This document shows positions 40,194 through 51,066 of a stretch of DNA of 64,000 nt, one piece after another. The stretch covers positions 57,896,707 through 57,960,706 of the forward strand of contig CM064420.1 in assembly GCA_032690845.1 (NCBI GenBank). Direction: 5' to 3'. Each line of letters begins with the position of its first letter. Positions within the stretch are counted from its first letter, which is position 1. The position numbers were made by a program, and so were the translations under genes. Under the pieces are notes generated by a model. The model was not told the DNA's origin. It worked only from the letters and a program-made list of their open reading frames with translations, and made no database searches. This DNA is from Eleusine coracana subsp. coracana (taxonomy: Eukaryota; Streptophyta; Magnoliopsida; Poales; Poaceae).

Positions 40194-42415
40194 TGAAAGT
40201 GCATCTATGCCCCTAGTGGGTTTTGGTGGTTGTATGACAACATGATTAAAGAACTAATACTCTTTGTGAGTATATAAACAAGTTGTACATAAAGAATATA
40301 CGTTGCATTGATACAAATGATCATCTTCAAAGTGTACGATTGTGTAAGAAAAATGGGCCTATGTGATGAAATGGAGAAGTGTCAAATAAATAGGTCCATA
40401 TAAGCAATACTATGACAAGCCAAGATTTGAAGTAAATATGAGACATGAAAACCATTGATATGAGATAGTCTCAACAAATTGGTGTTGTCAAGAAAAAGAA
40501 GTGATCAAGTGTTATTTCTCTATGGCATCTAATCTTTGAAGCAACTTGATCAAATCAGTACCTCAAACATGAATTCAAAAGAAGGAATGACGATGATACA
40601 AAGTTATGTGTGGCTCAAGATAGCAAGATGGTGAAGGATTGGCATGACTTGGCCGTGATGGACCATGGACGGGAGAAGGGCAAGATGGAGTCTTGGCGCC
40701 GAGGGACCCAAGCCATGGTGAAGGGTAGGTGGAGCGCAATCGCGATGGACTGATCAAGCTATATGTAGTCATAGGTTTCCAAGTATTATTCATTATTGGA
40801 ATATGAAGATATAATGTGACTTATGAACAAAAAGGTAGAAATGAACATGATAAATGAAGAGTTTCTAAGTCACAAGCTCTAGGTGATGACGCTCAGCAAA
40901 AGCACATGTGACAGTCCTTATGAAGCTAAAAGAGAAGAAGTGGTAAAATTCATTATCATGCAAGCTCAAGAAGAAGAATTGTCTTTTTATTTAATCTTGA
41001 GTTTAGGCATACCGCTCTATCAAGAGGGATGCTACATGGTTTGCATTTAATGTCTCAATGCTCAAAGAAAAACTCAAGTGAGATGAGAAAAACACAACAC
41101 CTACACTCACACTAACTCTCATTGTTACAGGAAAAATCGGTGTAACTGGTTTACCAAACCGGAGGGACCGGTTTTGGTTCAAACCTCTAACGGCTAGTTC
41201 AGGAAAATTAGTGGGACCGGTTTGGGAAACCGGTGGGATCGGTTTTGACTGGTTCAGTATAACGGCTAGTTTTTGGGGGACAAGTATAAATACTTCCTTC
41301 CCCCCTCCTTTGAATGCTGTTGATCGTGTGCATGAAAAAAATACATCCAAAGCCTTGTAGAGCTCTCCCCAACACCTCTTTGTGAGGTTTGAGTGATTTG
41401 TGAGAAATCCTAAGCATTGGGTTGAGAGAGATTGAGATTGAGAGCACAAAAGAGAAAATCCCACACTTGAGCATCCGAGTATTGTGTTGCAAATCCTTGA
41501 AGCATTTGTTACTCTTGGAGGTGAATCCTCCTAGTCGGTTAGGCATCGTCCTAGAGCTCCTAAGCTTGTGGTGAGCCTTGGGAAAGTTTGTGAAGGTCCG
41601 CTTCACCTCCGCAAGGAAAGAAGCAAAGATAGTGGATCGGGAAAAGTGGTTGAAAGAGACCCGGCTTGAAGTGTGCCTTGTGAGCAGCTCAACCTTCCTC
41701 AACGGAGACGTAGGGTTCATGGGGTGAATCTAAACTTCGGCAAACAATTCTTCGTGTACTTCATTTGGTTTGCTTTCTTATTCTTGCTTCCGTTATTTGT
41801 GATTCATATGTTGCATGTGTAGTTGTGCTAGTACTCTTAGTAATTATTTGTTCTAGATCTTGCCTGCTCTGTAAAGACCTTTAAGTTTGCTAGAACTAAG
41901 TGGGACACTATATTTCCTGATTTACTCTCTGTCCCGAGGAAATCGGTGGGTCCGGTTTCCCAAACCGGTGGGACCGGTTTTGGTTAGTGCTCAATTGTGT
42001 AGATTCTTGGTGAATCTAGTTTGTGTGTATCTTTGTTGCTCTCTTGTGTAGTTTACATTAGTGTAGCACATCTGGTTAGTGTGCTACTTGTTTTATTTCT
42101 ATCTGTTTCAGGAAAACCGGTGTAACCGGTTTGCCAAACCGGTGGGTCTGATTTTGGAAGTTAGTTTTCTGAGATTGATTCTTTGTGAATCTAATTGGGG
42201 TGATTCATGTGTTTATTTTTATACCTTGCCTATCTTGAATGCTTGGTTCTTTCTCTTAATTAATTATTTTATCCCAAGCTCTCTAACAAAACCGGTGTAA
42301 CTAGTTTGCTAAACCGGTGCAACCGGTTTTGACAGTTTTATTTTCGCTGCGAGTTTTTGTTAAAATTTCAGAAATGCCTATTCACCCCCCTCTAGACGAC
42401 ATCAAGGGACTTTCA
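40194..42415 (+). repeat. 3' LTR of the SIRE-like element
   Basis: Starts TGAAAGTGCATC, ends GGGACTTTCA. TATA core GTATAAATAC near 41284. Very similar to the 5' LTR except for one extra 22-bp palindrome unit and a complete terminus. Confidence 0.9.
41130..42331 (+). repeat. Five AAACCGGT double-palindrome copies in the 3' LTR
   Basis: Copies at 41130-41176, 41201-41246, 41938-41982, 42110-42156 and 42287-42331, at positions matching those of the 5' LTR. The copy at 41938 is full length while its partner at 35314 has one unit. Confidence 0.92.
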
Positions 42416-42624
42416 GTGCACTAAGAAACTCTTTTTTGACTATAAAATAAATATAGTTATATTTAAACAAACTTTATCGGGTCGTGCCGTGCTGGCCCTC
42501 GGGCCTGGCCGTCGGCCCAAGCACGACCCTTATAATAGGGTCGTGCCGGCACGGGCCCTAAATTGAGTGGGTCGTGCCGTGCTTCATGCCGGCTCACAGC
42601 CCACGGGATTTTTAGACAGCACTA

Positions 42625-45600
42625 CCAAATGACGTACGAGTGCGGTGGACCCCTCGGTACAAGTACCAGAGGTTGACTCCCGAAGGCTTACTGACACCGA
42701 TTGAATACTAGAATGCCCTCAGGGAAGCAGTGATGTGTGTAACGTCAAACTTAGGGAAAACATGTAAAATATACCAAAGGAGGAGGTGAGCATAGGACTA
42801 TAAATACTCTCTGGTAGCCCCTATGTAAGGTCACTCCATAACATCTTGAGTACAGACCGTTCGATTGGGACTCAGACAAATAATACAGATTAAGTCTGAT
42901 CTTTATATATCTAAAATGTGTATATTTTTTTTTTGCAAAACAGTTATGCCACGTCATCTATAAATTATGAGCCTTCAGATCTCTCTACTGAGGAACAAGG
43001 ACCATTGAATTTGCATAACACACCTTACATCTAGGTCCTTCCAAAAATAGTGTATAAACACATTTCATTTCACTCCTTCTACCAGTCTTCTATAATTTGC
43101 ATCTAGGCTCTTCCGGAATCAATATCTGAGATTCTGCTCCTACCACCTCTACAAACATGCATCCAGATCCGTGACAGATCAACATCCTTATATCCGGTCC
43201 TTCCACCATTTCAATTTGCCATATAAACCCTTCGAAGAATAGAAAATAGACAATCCGGATATTTAAATCTTTTGATAGATAAAAAAGAGCTCATCTAAAG
43301 ACTCCATAATAACTTATTAATACAATAAATATCTGCCAAAAAATATTATCTAACTTGATTAGTGTTGTATTCAACCATATTTTTTTATACTTAATTTAAA
43401 TCATGTTCAAATACTTTCTAAGTTTAGTATTTACTTTAGAAATAAAATAATAAAAATAAATAACATTAGGAAAGCTATTTGAAAAAACATTAGTAAGGGA
43501 AAGCTAGATAAAAAAAAGATAAACATATGACTACCAACTGTTTTGTATTAGAGAGCTAAAACATAAAATTATTATTATTGACTAAACATCTGTCATTACT
43601 TAGATAAATTGGTATAACTAGAAAAATGGATAAATCATACTACAAGTACTGTTGTGAACAATTAACGCATGATATTCTTAATATTTAATGCACTCATTTA
43701 TTTGTTGTTTTCTTTATGTGAACACGGATTCTTTTGTAATACCTCACTTCCCTAAAATGAAAGATTTATTGTTTTATTTATTTTTGTCATATGAAATATT
43801 ATCGTTTTCTTTTTTGACAATAAATTTGATTCCCTTGATGGAACCTTTTTTAAATAATTCTTTTAATTCATATAATCAACCTTTTTTTCCCCTGGCACAT
43901 AGCAGATATGAGCATTCATCCCTTTGATGGCACATTTTGTGAATCCGTAGGCGTTAGGCGTTGATATATCAGGCAAACGATATCCTCACCTTTTACATTA
44001 ATAATGACTCTCAATGTTTCAAGTTTTACAGTGATTGTTTCATTAGTAAATACATGTCATAGCCTACTATCTGTAAGCACCACAGTTGGACAACTATAAC
44101 CAACGTGAAAAAGAACATGATTTTAACTCATAAGCCTATGACTTGCACGTGTATTTGTACGCTGCCATGACTCTTTATTCGGGCACATGCACATATAGAC
44201 GCTCGCTTTCATTTATGTTGCTACAACAATTGCCATCATCAATTTTGATTCTTTGTTTTTAACTTTTAATCAAGAGTAAAGTCAATATTTGTTTCAATCA
44301 CTTGATCGTGCACTTGAACATAAGAGTTGCTTTCATTTATGTCGTTAAACAATTCCTATCATCAGTTTTGATAGTTTAATTTTATTTTTTTTAATAAAGA
44401 GTAAAATCATTTTTTTTTTGTTCTGAACACTTGATTTCACACATGAATATCAACTAATTTATTCGCTCTCTACGGTTTAGTTGCATTGCTTTTTTAAATG
44501 GTTCAAAATGCAGATAATAAAGAAGATATGTAAGACTAAAAGTCTTACTTAGCATAAGAGTGAAATAACACATATATTATTTAATTCTAACATTTAGATT
44601 TTTGGTTGTTGGTTGATACTAAAGTTTTTTAATCTGAATTTTAATTCAATTTCTTTTATAGATTATACTTCTAGTCATTGTTATACAAATTAAACTATTT
44701 GTCTCATTTTTAGAAAATAGTGATGGAAGACATCTTATCTTCACTCTCCTTGGTCCACTTGTGATATTATTACTCTTCCTGGTCCACTCGAGATTGGGGT
44801 TGTCAATAGATGCAATATCAGCGAAATTCTATAAACACTTAAATGACATGTTGTTTTATACAATCAATATTCTCTTATTATTAAGATCATGTTCAGTTAG
44901 AGAATATATTTATATTATACAACTATATGTTATCCAACAGTTGTATATTTAAAAAAGTCTTTGTCAAATTATTAAACATTTATCATGCGGTAATTCTAGT
45001 GGGACCTAATCCTCGGACCTTCGGCATCGTCATTCCAATTCTCGCCAATATGTCACACTCTCTTTGGCCTGACCGAAGGGCCTTCGGCTTGCTACGTTAT
45101 GAATCCCCTTTGGAAGATCCCCTAGTGTTTGTTCTGTCCTTTGTAACCACAACATAAATGAAACTGAAGATCAAACATTCAAACTTAAAAAGTCAAGATC
45201 TAGAAATAGAGTGAACATGAAATAATCAATTGATAATGTTAGAAACATCTATACACTCTCAAATTGTAACTTATGTAGAAATAATTGACTTCATTATGCT
45301 TTTGACTAATTTTAATGAAAATTTTATGGAACTTGCAAATTTTCAGCTGATTGAAAATTTGGCCAACGTTCAATCACCATTTTGAGCATTAGATCTAGGT
45401 CCAACAGAAAAAATCATATAAAAGAAAAAAAAATAATATACAAAGCAACAAACTATTGATTGAAAGCTTTTCAACCGATTGAAATCTAGATAATATGAAA
45501 TTTTATTTTACTGTTGCTGAAAGTATCGTTTGTAATAACAAAGAACAAAGTTTAATTTCTAGCCTTTTGTAGTGGAACATTATATTTTATCAGTTCTCCT

Positions 45601-45854
45601 TTGTATCTTTTGCATAGCCAAACACTTCTTGCAGACCTCATTATTAGTGAATGTAGTTGAGATGTTCTTGTTCAGCGTATTCCCAAACAAGCATACGTGA
45701 ATATATGTATGTAGATATGTACATCGTGGGGTGTTTACACAAGGCGTGCTTCTATGTGCATTATTGTTGGCTAAACAATGCTTCCACAGATGAGCAAGCC
45801 GACTGTACGTCTTCCTAAAGCTTTCGGTCGTCCGAGTCTTCCGATCGCGTGTCA
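42625..45854. other. AT-rich intergenic DNA with a possible LTR fragment
   Basis: 42625-42950 contains GGACTATAAATACTCTCTGG and may be the right part of a gypsy LTR whose left part is at 33142. From 43000 to 45850 I see no gene. ORFs at 43688-43927 and 44761-44952 are AT-rich chance frames. 45000-45140 is a small GC-richer patch of unknown origin. Confidence 0.45.
44205..44440. repeat. Diverged local tandem duplication
   Basis: GCTTTCATTTATGTTGCTAC...ACAATTGCCATCATCAATTTTGAT...AAGAGTAAAGTCA (from 44206) recurs as GCTTTCATTTATGTCGTTAA...CAATTCCTATCATCAGTTTTGAT...AAGAGTAAAATCA (from 44330). Confidence 0.6.
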
Positions 45855-46512
45855 TCACCAGAGCTTGATGCTGAACTTGCAGTCCATGTTCTTGACCCGG
45901 ACACTGCCCTCGGTGTTGAGCCTGTCGAGCACGAGGTCGCACCGTACCCTTGGCGTGACCTTGCTCGTCGTCACGGGCCCCACCTTGACCCTTACGGGCA
46001 CCTCGCCGGTGAACACGAGCGGCAGCTCCCCTCCGCCGCCGTTGACGTGGCGCATGGCCTCGACGACGCCCGTCCCGCTGAGGGAGGCCTCGCCCATGTG
46101 GACCCGCACGAGGGACGCGTCGCGGTGGCCCTGGTAGAAGGCCGGGAAGGCGCCCTCGGCGAGGCGGTAGCCGCGGAACCAGACCGCCAGGCTGGACTCG
46201 CGCTCGTACCGGATCCCGATGGCGCGGTTCGGGTTCTCCACCCGCACCGACGCGTCAAACCGCGCCCGCGTCCATGTCGAACGCCGTCACGTTCACCGCG
46301 TGCACCGTGTACACGGGAAGTTTCGGGTCCAGCGCCAGGTACAGCGCGCCCGCCAGCGCCGCGGCCGCGGCCAGCAACAGCAGCGCGAAGCAGACCAGGC
46401 GAAGGCACCAGCTTCTTCTCCCACGCTTCTTCTTCTGCTGCTCTGGTGGTGGCGAAGGGGAGCGGCCCGCCTCGAGGTCCACGTCCTCGTAGATCGTCTC
46501 CAGGCGTGTCAT
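45855..46512 (-). pseudogene. LEA_2/NHL (NDR1/HIN1-like) membrane protein, frameshifted
   Basis: From ATG 46512 (minus) the frame gives MTRLETIYEDVDLEAGR, a basic KKKRGRR stretch, then one transmembrane helix LVCFALLLLAAAAALAGALY and the start of the LEA_2 domain (DPKLPVYTVHAVNVTAF). It hits TGA near 46255. The rest of the domain continues in the next frame: VRVENPNRAIGIRYERE, AVWFRGYRLAEGAFPAFYQG, ELPLVFTGEVPVRVKV, ending SIKLW at 45855. This suits a two-base loss (or one-base gain) in the CG-rich run at 46256-46270. NHL proteins sit in the plasma membrane and act in defence and stress. Outside this point nothing is broken, so a sequence error or a very young pseudogene is possible. Confidence 0.8.
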
Positions 46513-47227
46513 TATTATGCCTACTACAGGTTTCCTACGTTATGTTCATGCAGCAGGATCAGGACGACGATTTTTCATGCACTTTTTCTCGGCGCCGTGT
46601 TACGGATCAGTATATTGACGGCGGGTGTTATCGTCGATGAGTTCACGATGGCTCAGGCAGGCCGGGGAGGTTCTAATATTTATGCAGGGCAGGGAGGTTG
46701 TTTCTGTCCGCGGAGCAGTGATTCTTGAATCGGAAAAGGAAAGAGGTTCGACGCAGTGCAACTGTGAGTTCCGTGTTCGGAGTCGGAGGGTTCGGCTTCG
46801 GCGGTATCGGACTCAAGTTGTATGTGTGGCCAACGCCCTAGATTACTACAATTGCAGATTTTTGTTAGGAGTTTATTAGTACAATTATATATTTTTTATC
46901 AAGAGTTTATTATATTTCCATTTAGCATGTGACCAGCAATAAAAATGCAATTTTCGTCTTCTGACAAATAATATACACAAAGCAATAAAAGGTCGCTATG
47001 AAATGGAAGAAAGCTCAGCGCGAAGGCAGCATTGAGAGCAATGCATTGAACTGGGTTCAAAGTACAAAGACATGATTCCGTCCCCCAAGCTCACAACAGC
47101 AATGAACAAAAATTTCTGAACGTAACAGATCAACCCAGGGTACAAGTTAGATTCAATACAAAATATCTAGTATTTGGGCAACCTTTATTTCCTCGATTCA
47201 TTCATCAGGAAAAGGACAGACACGCTC
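46513..47227. other. Intergenic between LEA_2 and GCAL genes
   Basis: Upstream of the minus-strand LEA_2 gene (promoter side) and downstream of the GCAL gene. GC-rich frames at 46219-46879 are antisense or flanking shadows. No gene seen. Confidence 0.5.
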
Positions 47228-50200
47228 TTACAGAGGGATTGAAAAGGATTTCTTCAACTTCTCTACCTCCAAATAAGCATTAGAGTAAGGGAGGAACTCA
47301 GAGAAATGGCTCTGCATCAGATCGTTGATGGCAACCGCAAGCTTTGGAATCTCCATGATCTCCTCGTTGGTCAGCTTCCGTACAAACCTGGCTGGGTTTC
47401 CGGCCCAGAGTTCACCAGTCGGTATCCTCCTTCCAGGAGGCAAAACGGAGCCTGCTTCAAGGATAGAGTTGGTTTCGACCAATGAACCTTCCATAAGGAT
47501 GGAGTGCTGACCGATGATGCACTCTGGCTCTATGGTGCAGGAGCGGAGCAGGCAATAAGCACCCACTGTCACGTACCGGTCAACAAGAGTCTCAGCGGGA
47601 AGTCCTGCAAAAAATGCAAATCAACGATGAGATCAAAGCAAAGCTTTAGCTATAACAACAGTAGCAGTCACCAGAAACTACTTAGTACAGGTACATATAT
47701 AGCAAGGGCATGAGGACAGAGTAATGTGAAAGGCACCAAATTTCCTCCTGATGCTTTAACATATGTTGCTTGCCAAAAGTCTTTACATGTGTCCAGAACT
47801 AACTTTGCTCAAATAGAGGGAAAAGGAAGGGAAGATAGTGTGGATTTGTGGTCCAATGGTCACTCGATGATGGCAAAGCAAAGTGTGAGAAAAACATTAG
47901 AGGGAAATTTGAATTGCCGATAAAACAAAATAGAATCTGCAGATCTATTCTTTACATCATAGAAATACATATATCTCTGATTCCTGCAATTTCATCAAAA
48001 TAGCCAAGGGGTGATGGCATGGTCTAACCAGTTAATAAGTTCAATGGTACAGGAACTAAGCTGGAGCATTAATAAGGCTTTAAGTTGTAAAAAGGATCAT
48101 ACATGTCAACTTCCAATACAAAAGAAAGTTCACCAATACTGTATGCAATGCAGCACTACTATGTTCTGGGAATGCAGGAAAAGTACAAGCAGGAAACTAA
48201 ACTACAATACTGTATTGACTGATCCAAACCAATGCTTACTAGTGCAGCAGCTTGAAAGTGTAACAAGCTTATCATGGACATGAAAACTTTGAAACAACAA
48301 GGCATCCAATAATGATCAATATTAGTTTCCTGTAAAACTACATTCCAACAAGACATTTGGCAAAAAGGCATCAACATACAACACATGCCAATTTGGTCAT
48401 TCATATTTAAGGTCATGAGCAAAGAGTTAATTACCCAAAAGAAATGGTCTAGTACTGAAGTTAATTTATATTACAGAGTTCAACATCAAAATGCTCTGTC
48501 CAACATGCCGCTAGATTTGTCCACTGATGTATATTCTACCTAATAACCAGGTAATACTCTGAGAGTTCATTCCAGATACAAAGTCCAGAAAATCTCATTT
48601 GAAAAATTCATGAAGCTTTTTGCTAGCAGCACTATATCAATCAAGAAACACCTTTTTCTCAATGTCAAAATTTGAATCGGGAAATTTGTGTTGCTTGTTA
48701 TTATAAGCCTCATGCTAACTGGCAACTCCACAAATCTAATCACCTCAGAAACCAGAACATGTCAAGCATGCTGCATGCTGGAAAGGAAGTGACAAACAAA
48801 CCACCAGCCTCAGTCTTGATGTTTCTTTATCAATGGCAGAAGTGCATAAAACCTGTGAAGAACAGGAGGTAGGGAAGAGAGGTGATGTTTCTCATGCTAA
48901 ACTAAGTGTTATCTGTTTCCCTGTCAAGGTAGAAAAGCAATAATTTCTGCCCCGAAATCCTATGGTGTCCAACCATTCAGTTTCCATTTTGAGCTAGAAA
49001 TGGGAGTGAACATCCCTGTCAATACCCCCTCAGTCCATTGATTCCATCTCTTCAATTCCCTATCACCACTGAGCTTTTCAAGCTATAGAACTAACCATAT
49101 CCAGTCATTCAAAAAAACATATACCAGATTACCAACAAGATCCCTAACCATTACAGAGCAAGTTTAACTAGCTAACAATTACGTTATCGCTAATAGGAGA
49201 AGTTTTTGTAAGTTATGAGAGCACAATTGCCTGGGCAAACTGAATGTGGATTCTCAAACTGAGACTTAAATACACAAAATTTGCACACTTCTATGAAACA
49301 GTAAATATGTAGGATTGTAACAATTGAAGGTGGCTAATAAATCAAAAACATTTATAGGAGAATCTGAAATCCACCTGAATGGACTCTAAGCAATATATTG
49401 GTTTGGTTTAGCCCAGTTACTTTATAGACTGAAGCACACCAAAGAGAAAAAACAACAGACCTATCATTGCTGCTCCTCTGGAGCCCACCTCCATCAAAGA
49501 GATTAGCAGATTTATGGTAACAGAAAAATAGGTTGGGGAGCAAGAGAGGTAGTGAGATCTGGCACCAGAACCTGTCAAGAACTGCCAGAGGGCCGACGAA
49601 GATTCTACACTGGGGAGGGCAGCAATGAACAAACCACCAGCCTTAGTTTTGATATTCCTTTTTCAATGGCAGAAGCGCGTAACACGTGTGACCAAAAGGA
49701 GCTAGGAAAGAGTGACAGTGTTTCTCATGCTAAAACTTATGTTTTACCCGTTATTCCGTCTGAGTATAGAATGGTGTCTACCTCAAAGTCATATGCCAAC
49801 CATTTGGTGGCAGGGATTTTCCTTTTATAGCTAGACCCCTACCATAAAGTCCATTGATCTCATCTCTTTTATTCACTATCACCGGTTAGCTTTTCAAGCT
49901 ATAGAACCAACCAGTCTTGAAAACAACACAAACCAGCAAAGTTTCTGAGCATTACATGGCAGATTCAACCGACTAACCAGTACGTTATCAGTAATATGAG
50001 AAATTTTTGAAAGTTGAGAGGACCTGTTACATTTCAAAATTGAATGTGGTTCCTCAAATTGAGAAGTACACAAAACTTGCACATTGCTATGAGCGTATGA
50101 GCAATGAAGCAGTAAAAACGCCCATAGGACAGCATAAGTCATATCTACATGAAAACTAAGCAACATAAGTCCATTCCATCTAAATGAAGCAAAGATGATT

Positions 50201-51066
50201 TGTGCGTTACATAATGTAACTGTTTCCAAGAGCATTTTGGTACATACAGGTATACACTGAACAAACAAGCACTGAAGCATGGTTGAGGAACCCGACATAT
50301 TGCTAGGCCAGCAGGTCACGTCAGAACTCGGGTACTAATCGTCCCATGGCACAATTGCTGCGAATCGCATATTTCATCCAAAAACTATAAGAGCGTCGGG
50401 TCCAGCTCCTCCGAAAAGCAGGCATAAAAAGGTTCAGGTCAACTATCAAGCTGTTGAAGTTATCATCAACAGCAGCAGGCAATAGGCAAGGACGATTAAT
50501 CGCCGCAGGAGCCGCAATGTAACCATCTGCCACTCCGCATCACACTCAAGATCATCCCAGAATCACAAGACATTAACGAAATGGTCGTAGCTAGCCAGAT
50601 CTAGCACCGAGGACGGAAGGTTCTAGAACCGAATCGAGCGAGGACGGGGAAGGAGCTGACCAGTGGGCGCGGACCAGGCGGCGTGGAGGACGCATCGCTC
50701 CTGTACGTTGGCGCAGAAGCCGAGGGTGATTTTGTTGAGGTCGCCCCGCAGCACGGAGCCGCTCCAGACGGACGCGCCGTCGTAGACGGTCACCTGCCCG
50801 GCGAGCACGGCCTCGGGCGCGACGTACGCGTCCACCGCGACCTTGGGCATCCACTGCCCCAGCGGCACCAGCTGCCGCTGCCCGCGGTAGTCCCACCGCA
50901 CCCGATCCGCCCCCGCGGCCGCGGTACCGGCCGCGCTGGGAGGCGGCGGCGGGGACTGCACGGCGGGGGACGCAGAAGAGGCGGCCGCGGGGGTGGAGAG
51001 GAGCCGGCGGAGGGAGGGCGCCGCCGCGACGCGGCGGGAGAGGCGAGAGAGAGAGGCGGCAGCCAT
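47228..51066 (-). CDS. Gamma-carbonic-anhydrase-like subunit of mitochondrial complex I
   Basis: Two exons on the minus strand, 50661-51066 and 47228-47604, joined in phase 1, giving 260 aa. Start MAAASLSRLSRRVAAAPSLR then RLLSTP is a classic mitochondrial presequence. The rest is a left-handed beta helix of the gamma-CA fold: VAPEAVLAGQVTVYDGASVW, SVLRGDLNKITLGFCANVQE, CIIGQHSILMEGSLVETNSI, then GELWAGNPARFVRKLTNEEI and a C-terminal helix. In gamma-CAs the zinc histidines lie in HxxxxH-type positions. Here VGAYCLLRSCTIE replaces the VGHSAVLHGC-type block, so two histidines are missing, as in plant GCAL1/2. It is therefore a structural member of the complex I carbonic anhydrase domain in the matrix, probably inactive. 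An upstream in-frame ATG lies outside the presequence and is rejected. Confidence 0.9.
48770..50120. repeat. Tandem segmental duplication within the GCAL intron
   Basis: About 48770-49320 and 49605-50120 share, in order, AACAAACCACCAGCCT, CAATGGCAGAAG, GTTTCTCATGCTAAA, AGTCCATTGAT, AGCTTTTCAAGCTATAGAAC, TGAATGTGG and ACACAAAA-TTGCACA. Offset is about 800-835 bp. The copies have diverged. Confidence 0.7.

Larger units (their letters stand above)
33569..42415 (+). mobile_element. SIRE/Maximus-like LTR retrotransposon retaining gag only
   Basis: 8.8 kb. 5' LTR 33569-35747 and 3' LTR 40194-42415 start TGAAAGTGCATCTATG; the 3' LTR ends GGGACTTTCA, an inverse of the start. The primer-binding site TGGTATCAGAGC (35750-35761) fits initiator tRNA-Met, and the tract AAAATGGGGGAGA precedes the 3' LTR. 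The interior holds a gag with three CCHC knuckles and then a 2.6-kb tail with no pol. It must depend on a partner for transposition. LTR size, ends and gag type suggest the SIRE/Maximus copia lineage. The target duplication is unclear (CCAGT on the left; TCAGT or GTGCA on the right). Confidence 0.85.
33277..42624. mobile_element. hAT-like element interrupted by an LTR retrotransposon
   Basis: Terminal inverted repeats TAGAGCTGTCCAAA (33277-33290) and the reverse of TAGTGCTGTCTAAA (42611-42624), 12 of 14 bases matching. The arms (33277-33568 and 42416-42624) are full of GGCCCGGCA/TCGGGCC and GTGCCGGCACG strings typical of grass hAT-derived repeats. Candidate 8-bp target copies CCGAACGG (33269-33276) and CCAAATGA (42625-42632) differ only by three transitions. 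Without the insert the element is about 500 bp and codes for nothing, so it is non-autonomous. Confidence 0.6.

Noticed and set aside
33569..42415. CRISPR-like array from the repeated ACCGGT motif
   Set aside because: Spacing is irregular (tens to hundreds of bp), copies lie in LTRs and coding sequence, the genome is a plant, and no cas genes exist.
45849..46640. 263-codon plus-strand ORF
   Set aside because: Antisense shadow of the GC-rich LEA_2 gene; composition mirrors the real frame and it has no domain.
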